The notes: generated by a model from the sequence alone, not told the origin. Counted from the stretch's first letter, positions 15,717 to 24,865 are shown. The stretch: DNA of 36,028 nucleotides from Ruminococcus sp. (GCA_017395925.1 JAFQNJ010000032.1:1-36028); one strand, 5' to 3'. Translations and numbers: made by a program.

Positions 15717-17255
15717 TCACTCTGAAAGAGAGTTCTTTGCTTTTACCGTAACCTGCTTTTCATAGCAGCTGAATTTCTCGTTAATAACTTTATCCTCAGG
15801 CTTCTTTGTCAGCAGGCTTATAAGGATAACAAGCACAATACCCGAAAGCATTGCAATAACACCTACGTTGGAGGATGCCTGCAGAAGTTTGGGAAGCATT
15901 TCTACGTTGCCTGTAAGCTTGAACACCATAAAGGTGACATTGGCGGCTACGCTGAAAATGAAGCTTGCCCATACTGCCGGTTTTGTGGCACGTTTCCAGT
16001 AGAGACCCAGCATAAAGGGACCAAGGAAGGCACCGCTCATTGTGCCCCATGAGATACCCATAAGGTCGGTAATGAAGGCAACCTTGGTATTAGCCTGCAA
16101 AATTGCAATTCCTGCGGAAACCACAATGAAGAACACAAGGAAAACTCTCATCCAGAGCATCTTTGTCTTTTCCTTCATAGGAGTCTTCTTCATAGGTGCG
16201 GCAAAGTCCAGCACCAGTGTGGCACTTGATGTAAGCACCAGTGACGAGAGGGTGGACATTGAAGCCGCCAGCACCAGCATAATAACAAGTGCGATTACCA
16301 CGTCGGAGTTTATCGACTCCAGCATAGAGGGAATAATGGAGTCAAAGCCCATTTTGCTCACCTGCTCCCCTGTCATAAAGATACGACCGAAGCCGCCCAG
16401 GAAGTAGCATCCGCCTGCAACGATAACTGCAAATACGGTGGAAACGATGGTACCTGTCTTGATGGATTTTTCATCCTTTATAGCATAGAATTTGCCAATC
16501 ATCTGAGGAAGTCCCCATGTGCCCAGAGATGTGAGCAACACAACACCAAGAAGTGCTATGGGGTCAGGACCGAAGATGGAGGTATAGTCCCCCACGGGCT
16601 CCACCTGAGAGAGAAGCTCTACACTCTCGGTAAATCCGCCGTGAGCATTCAGCACCGCAAACACAACCACTACGATACCCACAAGCATAATCACGCCCTG
16701 AATAAAGCTGTTGAGAGCAGTACCCACATAGCCGGAAAGCACAACGTAGAGTGCTGTAACCACCGCCATAACCACGACGCATACCCAATAGTCAATGGGA
16801 AATGCCATGGAGAAAAGTCGGGAGAGACCGTTATAAAGAGATGCGGTGTAGGGAATCATAAAAACAAAGGTTATTGCCGCCGCCGCGATTTTCAGTGCTT
16901 TGGAGTCATAGCGTTTCTCGAAGAAGTCGGGCATTGTGGCACTTGAGAGATGCTGGGTCATAACTCTTGTACGTCTGCCCAGAACCACCCAGGCAAGAAA
17001 AGAACCGATAAGAGCATTTCCAAGACCTATCCAAGTGGACGCCAGTCCGAAATTCCATCCGAACTGTCCTGCATATCCTACGAAGATTACCGCCGAGAAA
17101 TAGGAGGTTCCGAAGGAAAATGCCGTCAGCCACGGTCCCACCGCTCTGCCTCCAAGGACAAAGCCGTTGACATCGGTGGCCTTCTTTCGGCAATAGACAC
17201 CTACGCCGATGGTCATCACCAGAAATAACACTATAAAAAGTATCTTAATAACCAT
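15717..17255 (-). CDS. Sodium:solute symporter (SSS family)
   Basis: 512 aa from ATG 17255; the frame is open to ATG 17324, which would add 23 residues with no membrane character. About 13 membrane helices and the SSS signature region (AFSFGTSYFSAVIFVGYAGQFGWNFGLA, then STLSSLVLTSSATLVLD) are visible. It imports a small solute with Na+. It is the first gene of the operon with iorA, iorB and paaK (42-base gap), so an aromatic amino acid or aryl acid is a reasonable substrate, by inference. The start is unclear: a perfect AAGGAGG lies 59 bases upstream of ATG 17255, see the hairpin finding. Confidence 0.88.
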   Translation of the reverse strand: MVIKILFIVLFLVMTIGVGVYCRKKATDVNGFVLGGRAVGPWLTAFSFGTSYFSAVIFVGYAGQFGWNFGLASTWIGLGNALIGSFLAWVVLGRRTRVMTQHLSSATMPDFFEKRYDSKALKIAAAAITFVFMIPYTASLYNGLSRLFSMAFPIDYWVCVVVMAVVTALYVVLSGYVGTALNSFIQGVIMLVGIVVVVFAVLNAHGGFTESVELLSQVEPVGDYTSIFGPDPIALLGVVLLTSLGTWGLPQMIGKFYAIKDEKSIKTGTIVSTVFAVIVAGGCYFLGGFGRIFMTGEQVSKMGFDSIIPSMLESINSDVVIALVIMLVLAASMSTLSSLVLTSSATLVLDFAAPMKKTPMKEKTKMLWMRVFLVFFIVVSAGIAILQANTKVAFITDLMGISWGTMSGAFLGPFMLGLYWKRATKPAVWASFIFSVAANVTFMVFKLTGNVEMLPKLLQASSNVGVIAMLSGIVLVILISLLTKKPEDKVINEKFSCYEKQVTVKAKNSLSE

Positions 17256-17344
17256 TACATCGCTCTGCCTCGGACCTTCCAAAAAACGCATTGAGAAAAC
17301 ACAGCAGAGCCTTGCCTCCTTCATAAAAGACTTTTATTCTTTTA

Positions 17345-17373
17345 ATTATAGCAAAAGGCCTCTGCAGTATCAA
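17345..17373 (-). promoter_or_regulatory. Promoter of the symporter-ior-paaK-ACT operon
   Basis: On the minus strand TTGATA (17373-17368), a 17-base spacer and TATAAT (17350-17345). It lies about 20 bases before the first possible ATG (17324) and about 90 before the preferred ATG (17255). Confidence 0.75.
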
Positions 17374-17464
17374 GGTTTTTTTCTCTAAATATGCAAGATT
17401 TTTGGATTTTTATTCGCAATTCATCGTTAACTATCGGCAGATTTATCCTCATACCGAAAAACTG

Positions 17465-17494
17465 TTGACAAAAAACCTTGTATTAGAGTATAAT
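17465..17494 (+). promoter_or_regulatory. Promoter of the met leader-metY-metA transcript
   Basis: TTGACA (17465-17470), an 18-base spacer and TATAAT (17489-17494). It is followed by a strong ribosome site AAGGAGGAGC for the leader peptide. Confidence 0.8.
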
Positions 17495-17526
17495 ATTGAG
17501 CAGTAATATCAAGGAGGAGCTATATT

Positions 17527-17592
17527 ATGTATACAAACTTCAAGACAATATATATGATGTGCCGCTCCGCCTTCAGAAGCATTACAGAGTAA
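17527..17592 (+). CDS. Candidate 21-aa leader peptide with Met-Met-Cys codons
   Basis: The short frame reads MYTNFKTIYMMCRSAFRSITE. It has an excellent ribosome site (AAGGAGG, 8 bases upstream) and lies directly after a sigma-A promoter. Codons 10-12 are Met, Met, Cys (17554-17562), with the start Met as the only other methionine. A hairpin resembling a terminator follows at 17623, and metY starts at 17687. The arrangement fits a ribosome-mediated attenuator that senses charged Met or Cys tRNA. No SAM riboswitch or T-box motif is visible in this leader. Confidence 0.6.
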   Translation: MYTNFKTIYMMCRSAFRSITE

Positions 17593-17622
17593 TCGGCTAT
17601 CCGATGCTTATTGTGAATTCTG

Positions 17623-17660
17623 AGGGCAGATTCCCTATGGGGTTTCTGCCCTTTATCTTT
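17623..17660 (+). terminator. Attenuator-like hairpin upstream of metY
   Basis: AGGGCAGA pairs with TCTGCCCT (17645-17652), with an inner CCC/GGG pairing around a TAT loop. The tail TTTATCTTT is U-rich but interrupted. An alternative pairing of leader codons GCCTTC with GAGGGC at the hairpin's 5' arm is possible. Upstream, ATCGG-CTAT-CCGAT and AAGCAT/ATGCTT give further competing stems. Confidence 0.55.
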
Positions 17661-17686
17661 AACTTGAGTTAAGCGAGGTAATAATT

Positions 17687-18970
17687 ATGAACTTCAAAAA
17701 CATCGACACCGCTTGCGTTCAGGGTGGATACACCCCCTCAAACGGTGAACCCCGTCAGATTCCCATTGTCCAGAGCACTACCTTCAAGTATGCTACCTCC
17801 GAGGATATGGGCAAGCTCTTTGACCTTGAGGCAGAGGGCTACTTCTACACCAGACTTCAGAACCCCACCAACGACTATGTTGCGAAGAAAATCTGTGAGC
17901 TTGAGGGCGGCACTGCCGCTATGCTTACCTCCTCGGGTCAGGCAGCAAGCTTCTTCAGCATTTTCAATATTGCAGGCGTCGGCGACCACATCGTTGCCTC
18001 CAGTGCAATTTACGGCGGCACCTACAACCTCTTTGCCGTTACAATGAAGCGTATGGGCATTGACTTTACATTTGTCTCCCCCACAGCCTCTGACGAAGAG
18101 CTTCAAGCAGCATTCAAGCCCAACACCAAGGCTATGTTCGGCGAGACTATCGCCAACCCCGCTTTAGTTGTCCTTGACATTGAGCGCTTTGCAAAAATTG
18201 CTCACAAAAACGGTGTTCCCCTCATTGTGGACAACACCTTTGCAACTCCCGTTACCTGCCGTCCCTTCGAGTGGGGTGCGGATATCGTTATCCACTCCAC
18301 CACAAAGTACATCGACGGTCACGGTGTTTCCGTCGGCGGATGCATTGTTGACTCAGGTAAATTCGACTGGACAAAGTATCCCGACAAGTACCCCGGTCTC
18401 TGCACTCCCGACGAGAGCTACCACGGCGTTACCTACACCGAGAGATTCGGTCTTGCCGGTGCATATATCACCAAGGCTACTGCACAGCTCATGCGTGACT
18501 TCGGCTGTATTCAGTCTCCCCAGCACGCATTCTATCTCAACCTCGGTCTTGAGAGCCTGCACCTGAGAATGCAGCGCCACTGCGAGAACGGTCTTGCAGT
18601 TGCAAAGCACCTCAAGAATCATCCCAAGGTTGCTTGGGTACGCTACTCAGGTCTTGAGGGTGACGAAAGCTTTGAGCTTGGCAAGAAGTACCTCAAATAC
18701 GGCGGTTGCGGCGTTGTATCCTTCGGTGTAAAGGGCGGAAGAACTGCCGCCGAGACCTTTATGAAGAATCTTAAGATTGCCGCTATCGAGACCCACGTTG
18801 CAGATGCACGTACCTGCTGTCTGCATCCCGCAAATGCAACTCATCGCCAGATGAACGACCAGGAGCTTGAGGCTTGCGGAATTTCTCCCGACCTTGTGCG
18901 CTTCTCCTGCGGTATTGAGGCTGCAGAGGACCTTATCGCCGACATTGATGCGGCTCTTGAGATGGTCTGA
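17687..18970 (+). CDS. metY: O-acetylhomoserine sulfhydrylase (PLP enzyme)
   Basis: 427 aa, the usual MetY length. It has the Cys/Met metabolism PLP-enzyme fold: YTRLQNPTNDYVAKKICELEGG, SSGQAASF, the pocket VDNTFATP and the PLP lysine in HSTTKYIDGHG. It makes homocysteine from O-acetylhomoserine and sulfide. metA, whose product is the substrate, follows 48 bases later. The ribosome site is GCGAGG. Control by the upstream leader is likely. Confidence 0.95.
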   Translation: MNFKNIDTACVQGGYTPSNGEPRQIPIVQSTTFKYATSEDMGKLFDLEAEGYFYTRLQNPTNDYVAKKICELEGGTAAMLTSSGQAASFFSIFNIAGVGDHIVASSAIYGGTYNLFAVTMKRMGIDFTFVSPTASDEELQAAFKPNTKAMFGETIANPALVVLDIERFAKIAHKNGVPLIVDNTFATPVTCRPFEWGADIVIHSTTKYIDGHGVSVGGCIVDSGKFDWTKYPDKYPGLCTPDESYHGVTYTERFGLAGAYITKATAQLMRDFGCIQSPQHAFYLNLGLESLHLRMQRHCENGLAVAKHLKNHPKVAWVRYSGLEGDESFELGKKYLKYGGCGVVSFGVKGGRTAAETFMKNLKIAAIETHVADARTCCLHPANATHRQMNDQELEACGISPDLVRFSCGIEAAEDLIADIDAALEMV

Positions 18971-19018
18971 TTTTTAGAAATTAACTGATTCACATATTTA
19001 GAAAGGGGGGCGATTTTT

Positions 19019-19936
19019 GTGCCGATTAAGATTCCGAATATGCTGCCTGCAACCCAGACGCTTCATAACGAAAACATCTTCGTTATTACGGAAACTCGGG
19101 CTATGACACAGGACATAAGACCGCTTCAGATTGCTATCCTTAACCTGATGCCCACAAAAATCGAAACAGAAACCCAACTGGCGAGACTGCTTGGAAACAC
19201 ACCTCTTCAGGTTGAGGTTGAATTCCTGCACACCGCCACCCACAAATCCAAAAACATCTCCGAGGAACACCTCTTTACCTTCTATAAAACCTTCGACGAA
19301 GTGCGTGACAGAAAGTTTGACGGTATGATTATCACAGGTGCCCCCGTGGAGCAGATGGAGTTTGAGGACGTGGAATACTGGCAGGAACTCTGTGAGATTA
19401 TGGAGTGGACCAAGACCCACGTCACCTCCACATTTCACATCTGCTGGGGTGCTCAGGCGGCACTCTATTACCACTACGGTATCAAAAAATATCCTCTCCC
19501 CAAAAAGCTCTTCGGAGTTTATCCCCACACCAAGGACTATGATCGTTCAATTCTTCTGCGTGGCTTTGACGACACCTTTATGGTGCCTCACTCACGCCAC
19601 ACCACCATCAAACGTGAGGACGTAGAGGCTGTGGACGGACTTCGGATTCTCGCATCCTCCGAGGAGGCAGGGGTCTATGCTATAGCCACAAAATACGGCA
19701 GACAGATATTTATTACAGGTCACTCGGAATATGACGCGGAAACCCTCAAAAAGGAGTATATCCGTGACAAGACTGCAGGCAAGCCCATCGAAATCCCCAA
19801 GAATTACTTCCCTGAGGATGACGATACCCGCACACCGCTGGTCACCTGGCGAAGCCACGCAAATCTCCTCTATTCCAACTGGCTCAACTACTTCGTCTAT
19901 CAGACCACGCCCTACGATATCACAACCATTAAATAA
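19019..19936 (+). CDS. metA: Homoserine O-acetyltransferase (MetA family)
   Basis: 305 aa. Catalytic Cys142 lies in HICWGAQA, and His235 and Glu237 in GHSEYD. Residue 111 is Glu (GAPVEQMEF), which in this family goes with acetyl-CoA rather than succinyl-CoA use. That agrees with the adjacent O-acetylhomoserine enzyme. The start is GTG with a GGGGGG-rich ribosome site. The gene ends before a terminator. Confidence 0.95.
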   Translation: MPIKIPNMLPATQTLHNENIFVITETRAMTQDIRPLQIAILNLMPTKIETETQLARLLGNTPLQVEVEFLHTATHKSKNISEEHLFTFYKTFDEVRDRKFDGMIITGAPVEQMEFEDVEYWQELCEIMEWTKTHVTSTFHICWGAQAALYYHYGIKKYPLPKKLFGVYPHTKDYDRSILLRGFDDTFMVPHSRHTTIKREDVEAVDGLRILASSEEAGVYAIATKYGRQIFITGHSEYDAETLKKEYIRDKTAGKPIEIPKNYFPEDDDTRTPLVTWRSHANLLYSNWLNYFVYQTTPYDITTIK

Positions 19937-19947
19937 TCCTTTCAAAG

Positions 19948-19974
19948 CGGTACACTCAAAAGGTGTGCCGTTTT
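19948..19974 (+). terminator. Terminator of metY-metA
   Basis: CGGTACAC pairs with GTGTGCCG (one G-U pair) around a 7-base loop and is followed by TTTTG. Confidence 0.75.
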
Positions 19975-20053
19975 GTTATGCCTCTCACACACAGCATCCC
20001 TGATACAAATGTGAACAAACGGAAAATTTCTCACCTATACCCATTATCTTCCT

Positions 20054-20092
20054 TGACATTAAAAATTTCGGGGTATAAAATACTTTAGTATC
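20054..20092 (+). promoter_or_regulatory. Promoter of the ABC exporter operon, with a small inverted repeat at the start site
   Basis: TTGACA (20054-20059), a 17-base spacer and TAAAAT (20077-20082). ATACT-TT-AGTAT at 20081-20092 overlaps the -10 and the expected start, and could be an operator for a small repressor; that part is weak. Confidence 0.65.
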
Positions 20093-20125
20093 TATAATTA
20101 CTTACATATAAAAGGAGGTTTTCAC

Positions 20126-21886
20126 TTGATTCGAAAACTCTCAAAAAGTGTCCGAGAGTATAAGCTGGCATCTCTGCTGTCTCCCCTGTTTATTGCAGGT
20201 GAGGTAGCAATGGAGGTTATCATTCCTCTTATTCTCGCCGAGCTTATCAATCAGGGAATTAACTTTAAAAATGCAGAAGGCGTCATTGTAGGCAATCAGG
20301 CGAACCTGATAAAATACGGTCTTATCCTTGTTGCCTGCTGTATAATTTCAATGCTCTTCGGCACTCTGGCAGGTGACTTCGCCGCCAAGGCATCCACAGG
20401 CTTTGCCCACAATCTTCGCGAGGATATGTTCTACGCTGTGCAGAACTATTCCTTCAAAAATATTGACAAATTCTCCACGGCAAGCCTTATTACCCGAATG
20501 ACCACCGACGTCACCAACCTTCAGAACGCATATCAGATGCTTATCCGCATCGCCATAAGAAGCCCTCTGATGATAATTTTCTCTCTTTCCATGGCGGTCT
20601 ACATTCATCCCCAGATGGGACTTATCTTTCTCTGCGTCCTGCCTGTGCTTGTTGCAGGGCTTCTGCTGATTATGAAATTTGCCTTTCCCCTCTTTGAGAA
20701 GATGTTCAGAATCTACGACACTCTCAACAGAGTTGTGCAGGAAAATCTCCGCGGTGTGCGCGTTGTGAAGTCCTTTGTCAGCGAAGACGCGGAGCGTGAG
20801 AAATTCCACAGCGTTTCGGGTGAAATATACAGCATTGCCACCAAGGCTGAGACCATTGTTGCCTTCAATGCACCCTTGATGCAGGGCGTAGTATTTACCT
20901 GTATGCTCCTTGTGTCCTACATAGGTGCACGACTCATCGTAGGAAGCGGAGGCACCGCACTTTCAGAGGGTGAGCTTACAAGTATGTTCACCTATACCAT
21001 GCAGATTCTGATGAACTTTATGATGCTCTCCATGGTATTCATTATGCTGATTATGTCAAGAGCTTCCGGCAGAAGAATTGTGGAAGTACTCTCCGAGGTT
21101 CCCGACCTTAAGAATTGCGACAGCCCCGAAAAGGAAATCGAAGACGGCTCCATCCGCTTTGAAAACGTCAGCTTCAGCTACTCCGCAGACGCCGAAAAGC
21201 TCTGCCTTTCAGGTGTAAATATTGATATAAAATCAGGAGAAACCGTAGGCATTATCGGCTCTACGGGAAGCTCTAAGTCCACTCTTGTCAGCCTCATACC
21301 CAGACTCTATGACACTACCTCCGGCACCGTCTATGTAGGCGGCAAGGATGTGCGGGACTACGACCTCACCGTACTTCGCGATGCGGTTTCCATGGTACTG
21401 CAGAAGAACGTCCTCTTCTCAGGCACCATAAGAGAAAACCTCCTCTGGGGCAACGAAAACGCCACCGACGAGGAAATCAGACACGCCTGCAAGCTCGCCT
21501 GTGCCGATGAATTTATAAGCACCTTCCCCGAGGGCTACGATACCTACATCGAGGAGGGCGGCACCAATGTCTCGGGCGGACAGAAACAGCGTCTCTGTAT
21601 TGCCAGAGCTCTGCTGAAATCCCCGAAAATCCTCATACTCGACGACTCCACAAGTGCCGTTGACACCGCCACCGACGCCTCTATAAGAGAGGCTATGGCA
21701 AGCTTCATCCCCTCCACCACCAAGATTATTATTGCCCAGCGTATCTCCTCCGTGGAGTTTGCGGACAAAATCATCGTCCTTGACGAGGGCGAAATCTCCG
21801 CGGTGGGAACTCACGAAGAACTCCTTGAAACAAGTGATATTTACAAAGAGGTATATACCTCTCAGCAGAAGGGAGGGCTCAAATAA
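20126..21886 (+). CDS. ABC exporter half-transporter with degenerate ATP site
   Basis: 586 aa: six membrane helices (about 15-310) then a nucleotide-binding domain. The Walker A is GSTGSSKS, with Ser383 in place of the usual second Gly. The signature is VSGGQ. The Walker B is followed by Asp507 instead of the catalytic Glu (LDDSTSAVD), and the H-loop carries Gln538 instead of His (IAQR). These are the changes seen in the non-catalytic half of heterodimeric exporters such as TM287 or BmrC. The start is TTG with AAAGGAGG seven bases upstream. The stop overlaps the next ATG (TAATG), so the two halves are made together. Substrate unknown. Confidence 0.92.
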   Translation: MIRKLSKSVREYKLASLLSPLFIAGEVAMEVIIPLILAELINQGINFKNAEGVIVGNQANLIKYGLILVACCIISMLFGTLAGDFAAKASTGFAHNLREDMFYAVQNYSFKNIDKFSTASLITRMTTDVTNLQNAYQMLIRIAIRSPLMIIFSLSMAVYIHPQMGLIFLCVLPVLVAGLLLIMKFAFPLFEKMFRIYDTLNRVVQENLRGVRVVKSFVSEDAEREKFHSVSGEIYSIATKAETIVAFNAPLMQGVVFTCMLLVSYIGARLIVGSGGTALSEGELTSMFTYTMQILMNFMMLSMVFIMLIMSRASGRRIVEVLSEVPDLKNCDSPEKEIEDGSIRFENVSFSYSADAEKLCLSGVNIDIKSGETVGIIGSTGSSKSTLVSLIPRLYDTTSGTVYVGGKDVRDYDLTVLRDAVSMVLQKNVLFSGTIRENLLWGNENATDEEIRHACKLACADEFISTFPEGYDTYIEEGGTNVSGGQKQRLCIARALLKSPKILILDDSTSAVDTATDASIREAMASFIPSTTKIIIAQRISSVEFADKIIVLDEGEISAVGTHEELLETSDIYKEVYTSQQKGGLK

Positions 21887-23799
21887 TGGCTGGTCCTATG
21901 CGTAACAATCCCGCCAATATGGGCAAAAAAATCTCTCTTGACAAAAATCAATCCAAGGCACTCAAGCGTCTTGCCGCATACATCTGGAAAGGATACAAAT
22001 TCCGCTTTATTCTTGTATTTCTCTGCATTGTGGTAACCTCAGTTGTCAGCGCCGCCAGTGCAAGTTTCGTGGGCAGTGTGTTTGATAAATACATCTCCGT
22101 GCTTATCGGAAGCGCAAACCCCGATTACTCAGAGCTTGTTTCGGCAATTCTCCGCACCGGTGGTATCTTCCTCTTCGGCATTATTGCCATTCTGGTGCAG
22201 AATCTGGTGATGGTCTTCATCACCCAGAACATTATGAAAGATGTGAGAGACGATATGTTCTCTCATATGCAGACCCTGCCCATAAGATACTTTGACACCC
22301 ATACTCACGGCGACATTATGAGCCACTACACCAACGACACCGACACCCTCAGACAGATGATTTCCCAAAGCATCCCCCAGCTTATGTCCTCGGTGATTAC
22401 CATTGTGGTGTACTTCTGCTTTATGCTCTTCACCAATGTATGGCTGACTCTCTTTGTCCTGCTATTTGTGGGTCTTACCCTGATGATTACAGGCTCCGTT
22501 GCCTCCAAAAGCGGAAAGCACTTTATGATTCAACAGCAGTCACTGGGCAAAATCAACGGCTATATTCAGGAAATGATAAGCGGTCAGAAGGTTATCAAAG
22601 TATTCAACCACGAGGAAAAGACGAAGGAAAATTTCGACTCGCTCAATGACGAGCTCTGCGAAACCGCCTACAAAGCCAACAAGTTCGTCAACATCCTCGG
22701 TCCCATAACAGGTAATCTGGGTCATCTTCAGTATGTCCTCATTGCAGTTGTGGGCGGTATACTGGCTATTGCGGGTCTCCCCTTCGCCCCTTCTCTGGGT
22801 GCTATCGTAAGTTTTCTTCTCTACTCAAAGAGTTTTACAATGCCAATAAATCAGGTGGCACAGCAGGCAAGCTCCATTATTATGGCACTTGCAGGTGCCC
22901 AGAGAATCTTCGCCCTGATGGACGAGGAGAGCGAAACCGACGAGGGCTATGTAACTCTTGTGAATGCAAAATATGAAAACGATATCCTTACGGAAACTCC
23001 CGAGCACACAGGTCTCTGGGCTTGGAAGCACCCCCACGAGGACGGCACCACCACCTACACCGAGCTCAAAGGTGAGGTTAGGTTCTTCGATGCAGACTTT
23101 GCCTATGTCAAAGGCAAGACCGTTCTCCACGACATCAACCTCTATGCTGAGCCGGGTCAGAAGGTTGCCTTCGTAGGTGCCACCGGTGCAGGCAAAACCA
23201 CCATAACAAACCTTATCAACCGCTTCTACGACCTGGAAGACGGCAAGGTCCGCTACGACGGAATAAATATCAAAAAAATTAAAAAGGCTGACCTGAGACG
23301 CTCTCTTGGGGTTGTTCTTCAGGACACCAACCTTTTCACAGGCACCGTTGCAGAGAATATCCGCTACTCAAAGCCTGACGCAACCGATGACGAGGTTATT
23401 GCCGCCGCTAAGCTTGCAAATGCTCACGGCTTTATCTCAAGACTCCCCAAAGGCTACGACACACTCCTTGAGAACAACGGTGCCAACCTCTCTCAGGGAC
23501 AGCGTCAGCTCCTCTCCATTGCCCGTGCCGCCATAGCCGACCCACCTGTTATGATTCTGGACGAGGCGACCTCCTCCATCGACACCCGCACCGAGGCACT
23601 TGTGCAAAGAGGCATGGATGCTCTGATGAAGGGCAGAACCGTGTTTGTCATCGCCCACCGCCTCTCCACCGTACAGAATTCCGATGTGATTATGGTACTT
23701 GAAAAGGGCAGAATCATTGAGCGCGGAAGCCACGACGAGCTCATAGAGAAAAAGGGCAAATACTACGAGCTCTACACAGGCGACACAGAACTTGACTGA
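21886..23799 (+). CDS. ABC exporter half-transporter with intact ATP site
   Basis: 637 aa, partner of the gene just upstream. Six membrane helices (about 35-340) precede a nucleotide-binding domain with a canonical Walker A (GATGAGKT), signature LSQGQ, Walker B with Glu560 (LDEATSSID) and H-loop His591 (IAHRLSTV). The region around 355-400 contains a short insert between the membrane and ATPase domains (TPEHTGLWAWKHPHEDG), common in this subfamily. Together the two form a heterodimeric multidrug or lipid-type exporter. Confidence 0.93.
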   Translation: MAGPMRNNPANMGKKISLDKNQSKALKRLAAYIWKGYKFRFILVFLCIVVTSVVSAASASFVGSVFDKYISVLIGSANPDYSELVSAILRTGGIFLFGIIAILVQNLVMVFITQNIMKDVRDDMFSHMQTLPIRYFDTHTHGDIMSHYTNDTDTLRQMISQSIPQLMSSVITIVVYFCFMLFTNVWLTLFVLLFVGLTLMITGSVASKSGKHFMIQQQSLGKINGYIQEMISGQKVIKVFNHEEKTKENFDSLNDELCETAYKANKFVNILGPITGNLGHLQYVLIAVVGGILAIAGLPFAPSLGAIVSFLLYSKSFTMPINQVAQQASSIIMALAGAQRIFALMDEESETDEGYVTLVNAKYENDILTETPEHTGLWAWKHPHEDGTTTYTELKGEVRFFDADFAYVKGKTVLHDINLYAEPGQKVAFVGATGAGKTTITNLINRFYDLEDGKVRYDGINIKKIKKADLRRSLGVVLQDTNLFTGTVAENIRYSKPDATDDEVIAAAKLANAHGFISRLPKGYDTLLENNGANLSQGQRQLLSIARAAIADPPVMILDEATSSIDTRTEALVQRGMDALMKGRTVFVIAHRLSTVQNSDVIMVLEKGRIIERGSHDELIEKKGKYYELYTGDTELD

Positions 23800-23834
23800 T
23801 AACACCACCCCCTGTAAAACATAACAACCACACA

Positions 23835-23871
23835 ACATCCCCCCGAGTCTTATGACCCGAGGGGATGTTTT
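23835..23871 (+). terminator. Terminator of the ABC exporter operon
   Basis: ACATCCCC pairs with GGGGATGT, with partial inner pairing (CCGAGTC / GACCCG), followed by TTTTACATT. It may also serve the minus-strand gene ending at 23902. Confidence 0.7.
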
Positions 23872-23901
23872 ACATTATTTTAATATATGCGTTCACTCTG
23901 T

Positions 23902-24831
23902 TTACTTCTTATTTTTCTCTTTTGAGCGTTTGTCGTTGATGATTTGCATATGCTCGGCGGTAATAAGCTCCACGCCGTTTTCCTTTGCCCAGTCCACGCA
24001 CCCCTTGAGCACCAGAGGTAGAAATACTCTGGGCACAGCCAAAACAGTTTTAAGTGCCTCATCTGTAAACTTCACCTTATCGTCTGCGCGCTCTGCCGCA
24101 TAACGCACCGATGCAAGAGATGCCTCTCTCATCTGAAGAAGCTCTGCTCTCATTCTGGTCTTTCTGTGAAACCAGAAATTCTTTGAATCGCGGTAGCCGT
24201 AGTCAACAGGCAACGCAGGAAAATCCTTTGCTCTGACACCATTGATAATGGCATCGCGGTACTTCTTTTTCATGAGGATCTTGTCGATTCTCAAAATAAA
24301 GTGTGCGCCGAATTTACTGGTGATTCCGTTGAAATCATGGTAGGGTCCTTCGTATCCGTTAAGCTCCCCCGCCTTGTCCGAGTCCGCCCCGTCAAGCTCC
24401 CTCATCCAGGTACACTCAATAACCTCTATGGCATCGCTCATTACCATCGGGCGCACGTCCTGAGGATTCTCCTCCTCTACAAGGCTCTTCTCCAGCCTGA
24501 AGTTACATTTAGGCATCTTCTCCTCGGGTTTGTCGCCGGGCCAGGAAAGCTTCACCGCCTCCTTGAAATTTTTGGGGTTATCATCAATAAAGTTTAGAGC
24601 GCATTTACCGTTTCTGAGAATATTCTGTGCGGTGTTGGAAGAATTTCTGCAACAGAGAAGCATTGCATAGTAGTCTTTTCCTGCCACATAATAGGGCTGA
24701 ATCAACGAATAAGGTCCAAGGTTTGTGGTGCCGTCCTCACAGAGAGTGCTGATAAGCACCGTAGGCATAGGAAAGAAAAGTGATGTCTGATAAAAATTAT
24801 CAACTATTCTGAGGTTTTCAAAACTGCTCAT
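23902..24831 (-). CDS. Flavin-reductase-like protein with C-terminal PCP_red-like domain
   Basis: 309 aa. Residues 1-210 resemble the FMN-binding split-barrel flavin reductase (DIM6/NTAB) family: PMPTVLISTLCEDGTTNLGPYSL near the N-terminus and LLCCRNSSNTAQNILRNG. The C-terminal ~55 residues look like the short domain that ends protochlorophyllide reductase subunits (VPRVFLPLVLKGCVDWAKENGVELITAEH). The combination suggests a redox or flavin-binding protein, but the substrate is unknown. The ribosome site is CGGAGGATT. It is transcribed alone. Confidence 0.7.
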   Translation of the reverse strand: MSSFENLRIVDNFYQTSLFFPMPTVLISTLCEDGTTNLGPYSLIQPYYVAGKDYYAMLLCCRNSSNTAQNILRNGKCALNFIDDNPKNFKEAVKLSWPGDKPEEKMPKCNFRLEKSLVEEENPQDVRPMVMSDAIEVIECTWMRELDGADSDKAGELNGYEGPYHDFNGITSKFGAHFILRIDKILMKKKYRDAIINGVRAKDFPALPVDYGYRDSKNFWFHRKTRMRAELLQMREASLASVRYAAERADDKVKFTDEALKTVLAVPRVFLPLVLKGCVDWAKENGVELITAEHMQIINDKRSKEKNKK

Positions 24832-24865
24832 AAATAATCCTCCGCGTAAATTTTATACTACACAT

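Noticed and set aside
17495..17686. SAM riboswitch or T-box upstream of metY
   Set aside because: No S-box core (AGAGAGGTGGAGGGA-like) and no T-box sequence (TGGGTGG.ACCGCG-like) was found; the leader-peptide reading fits better.
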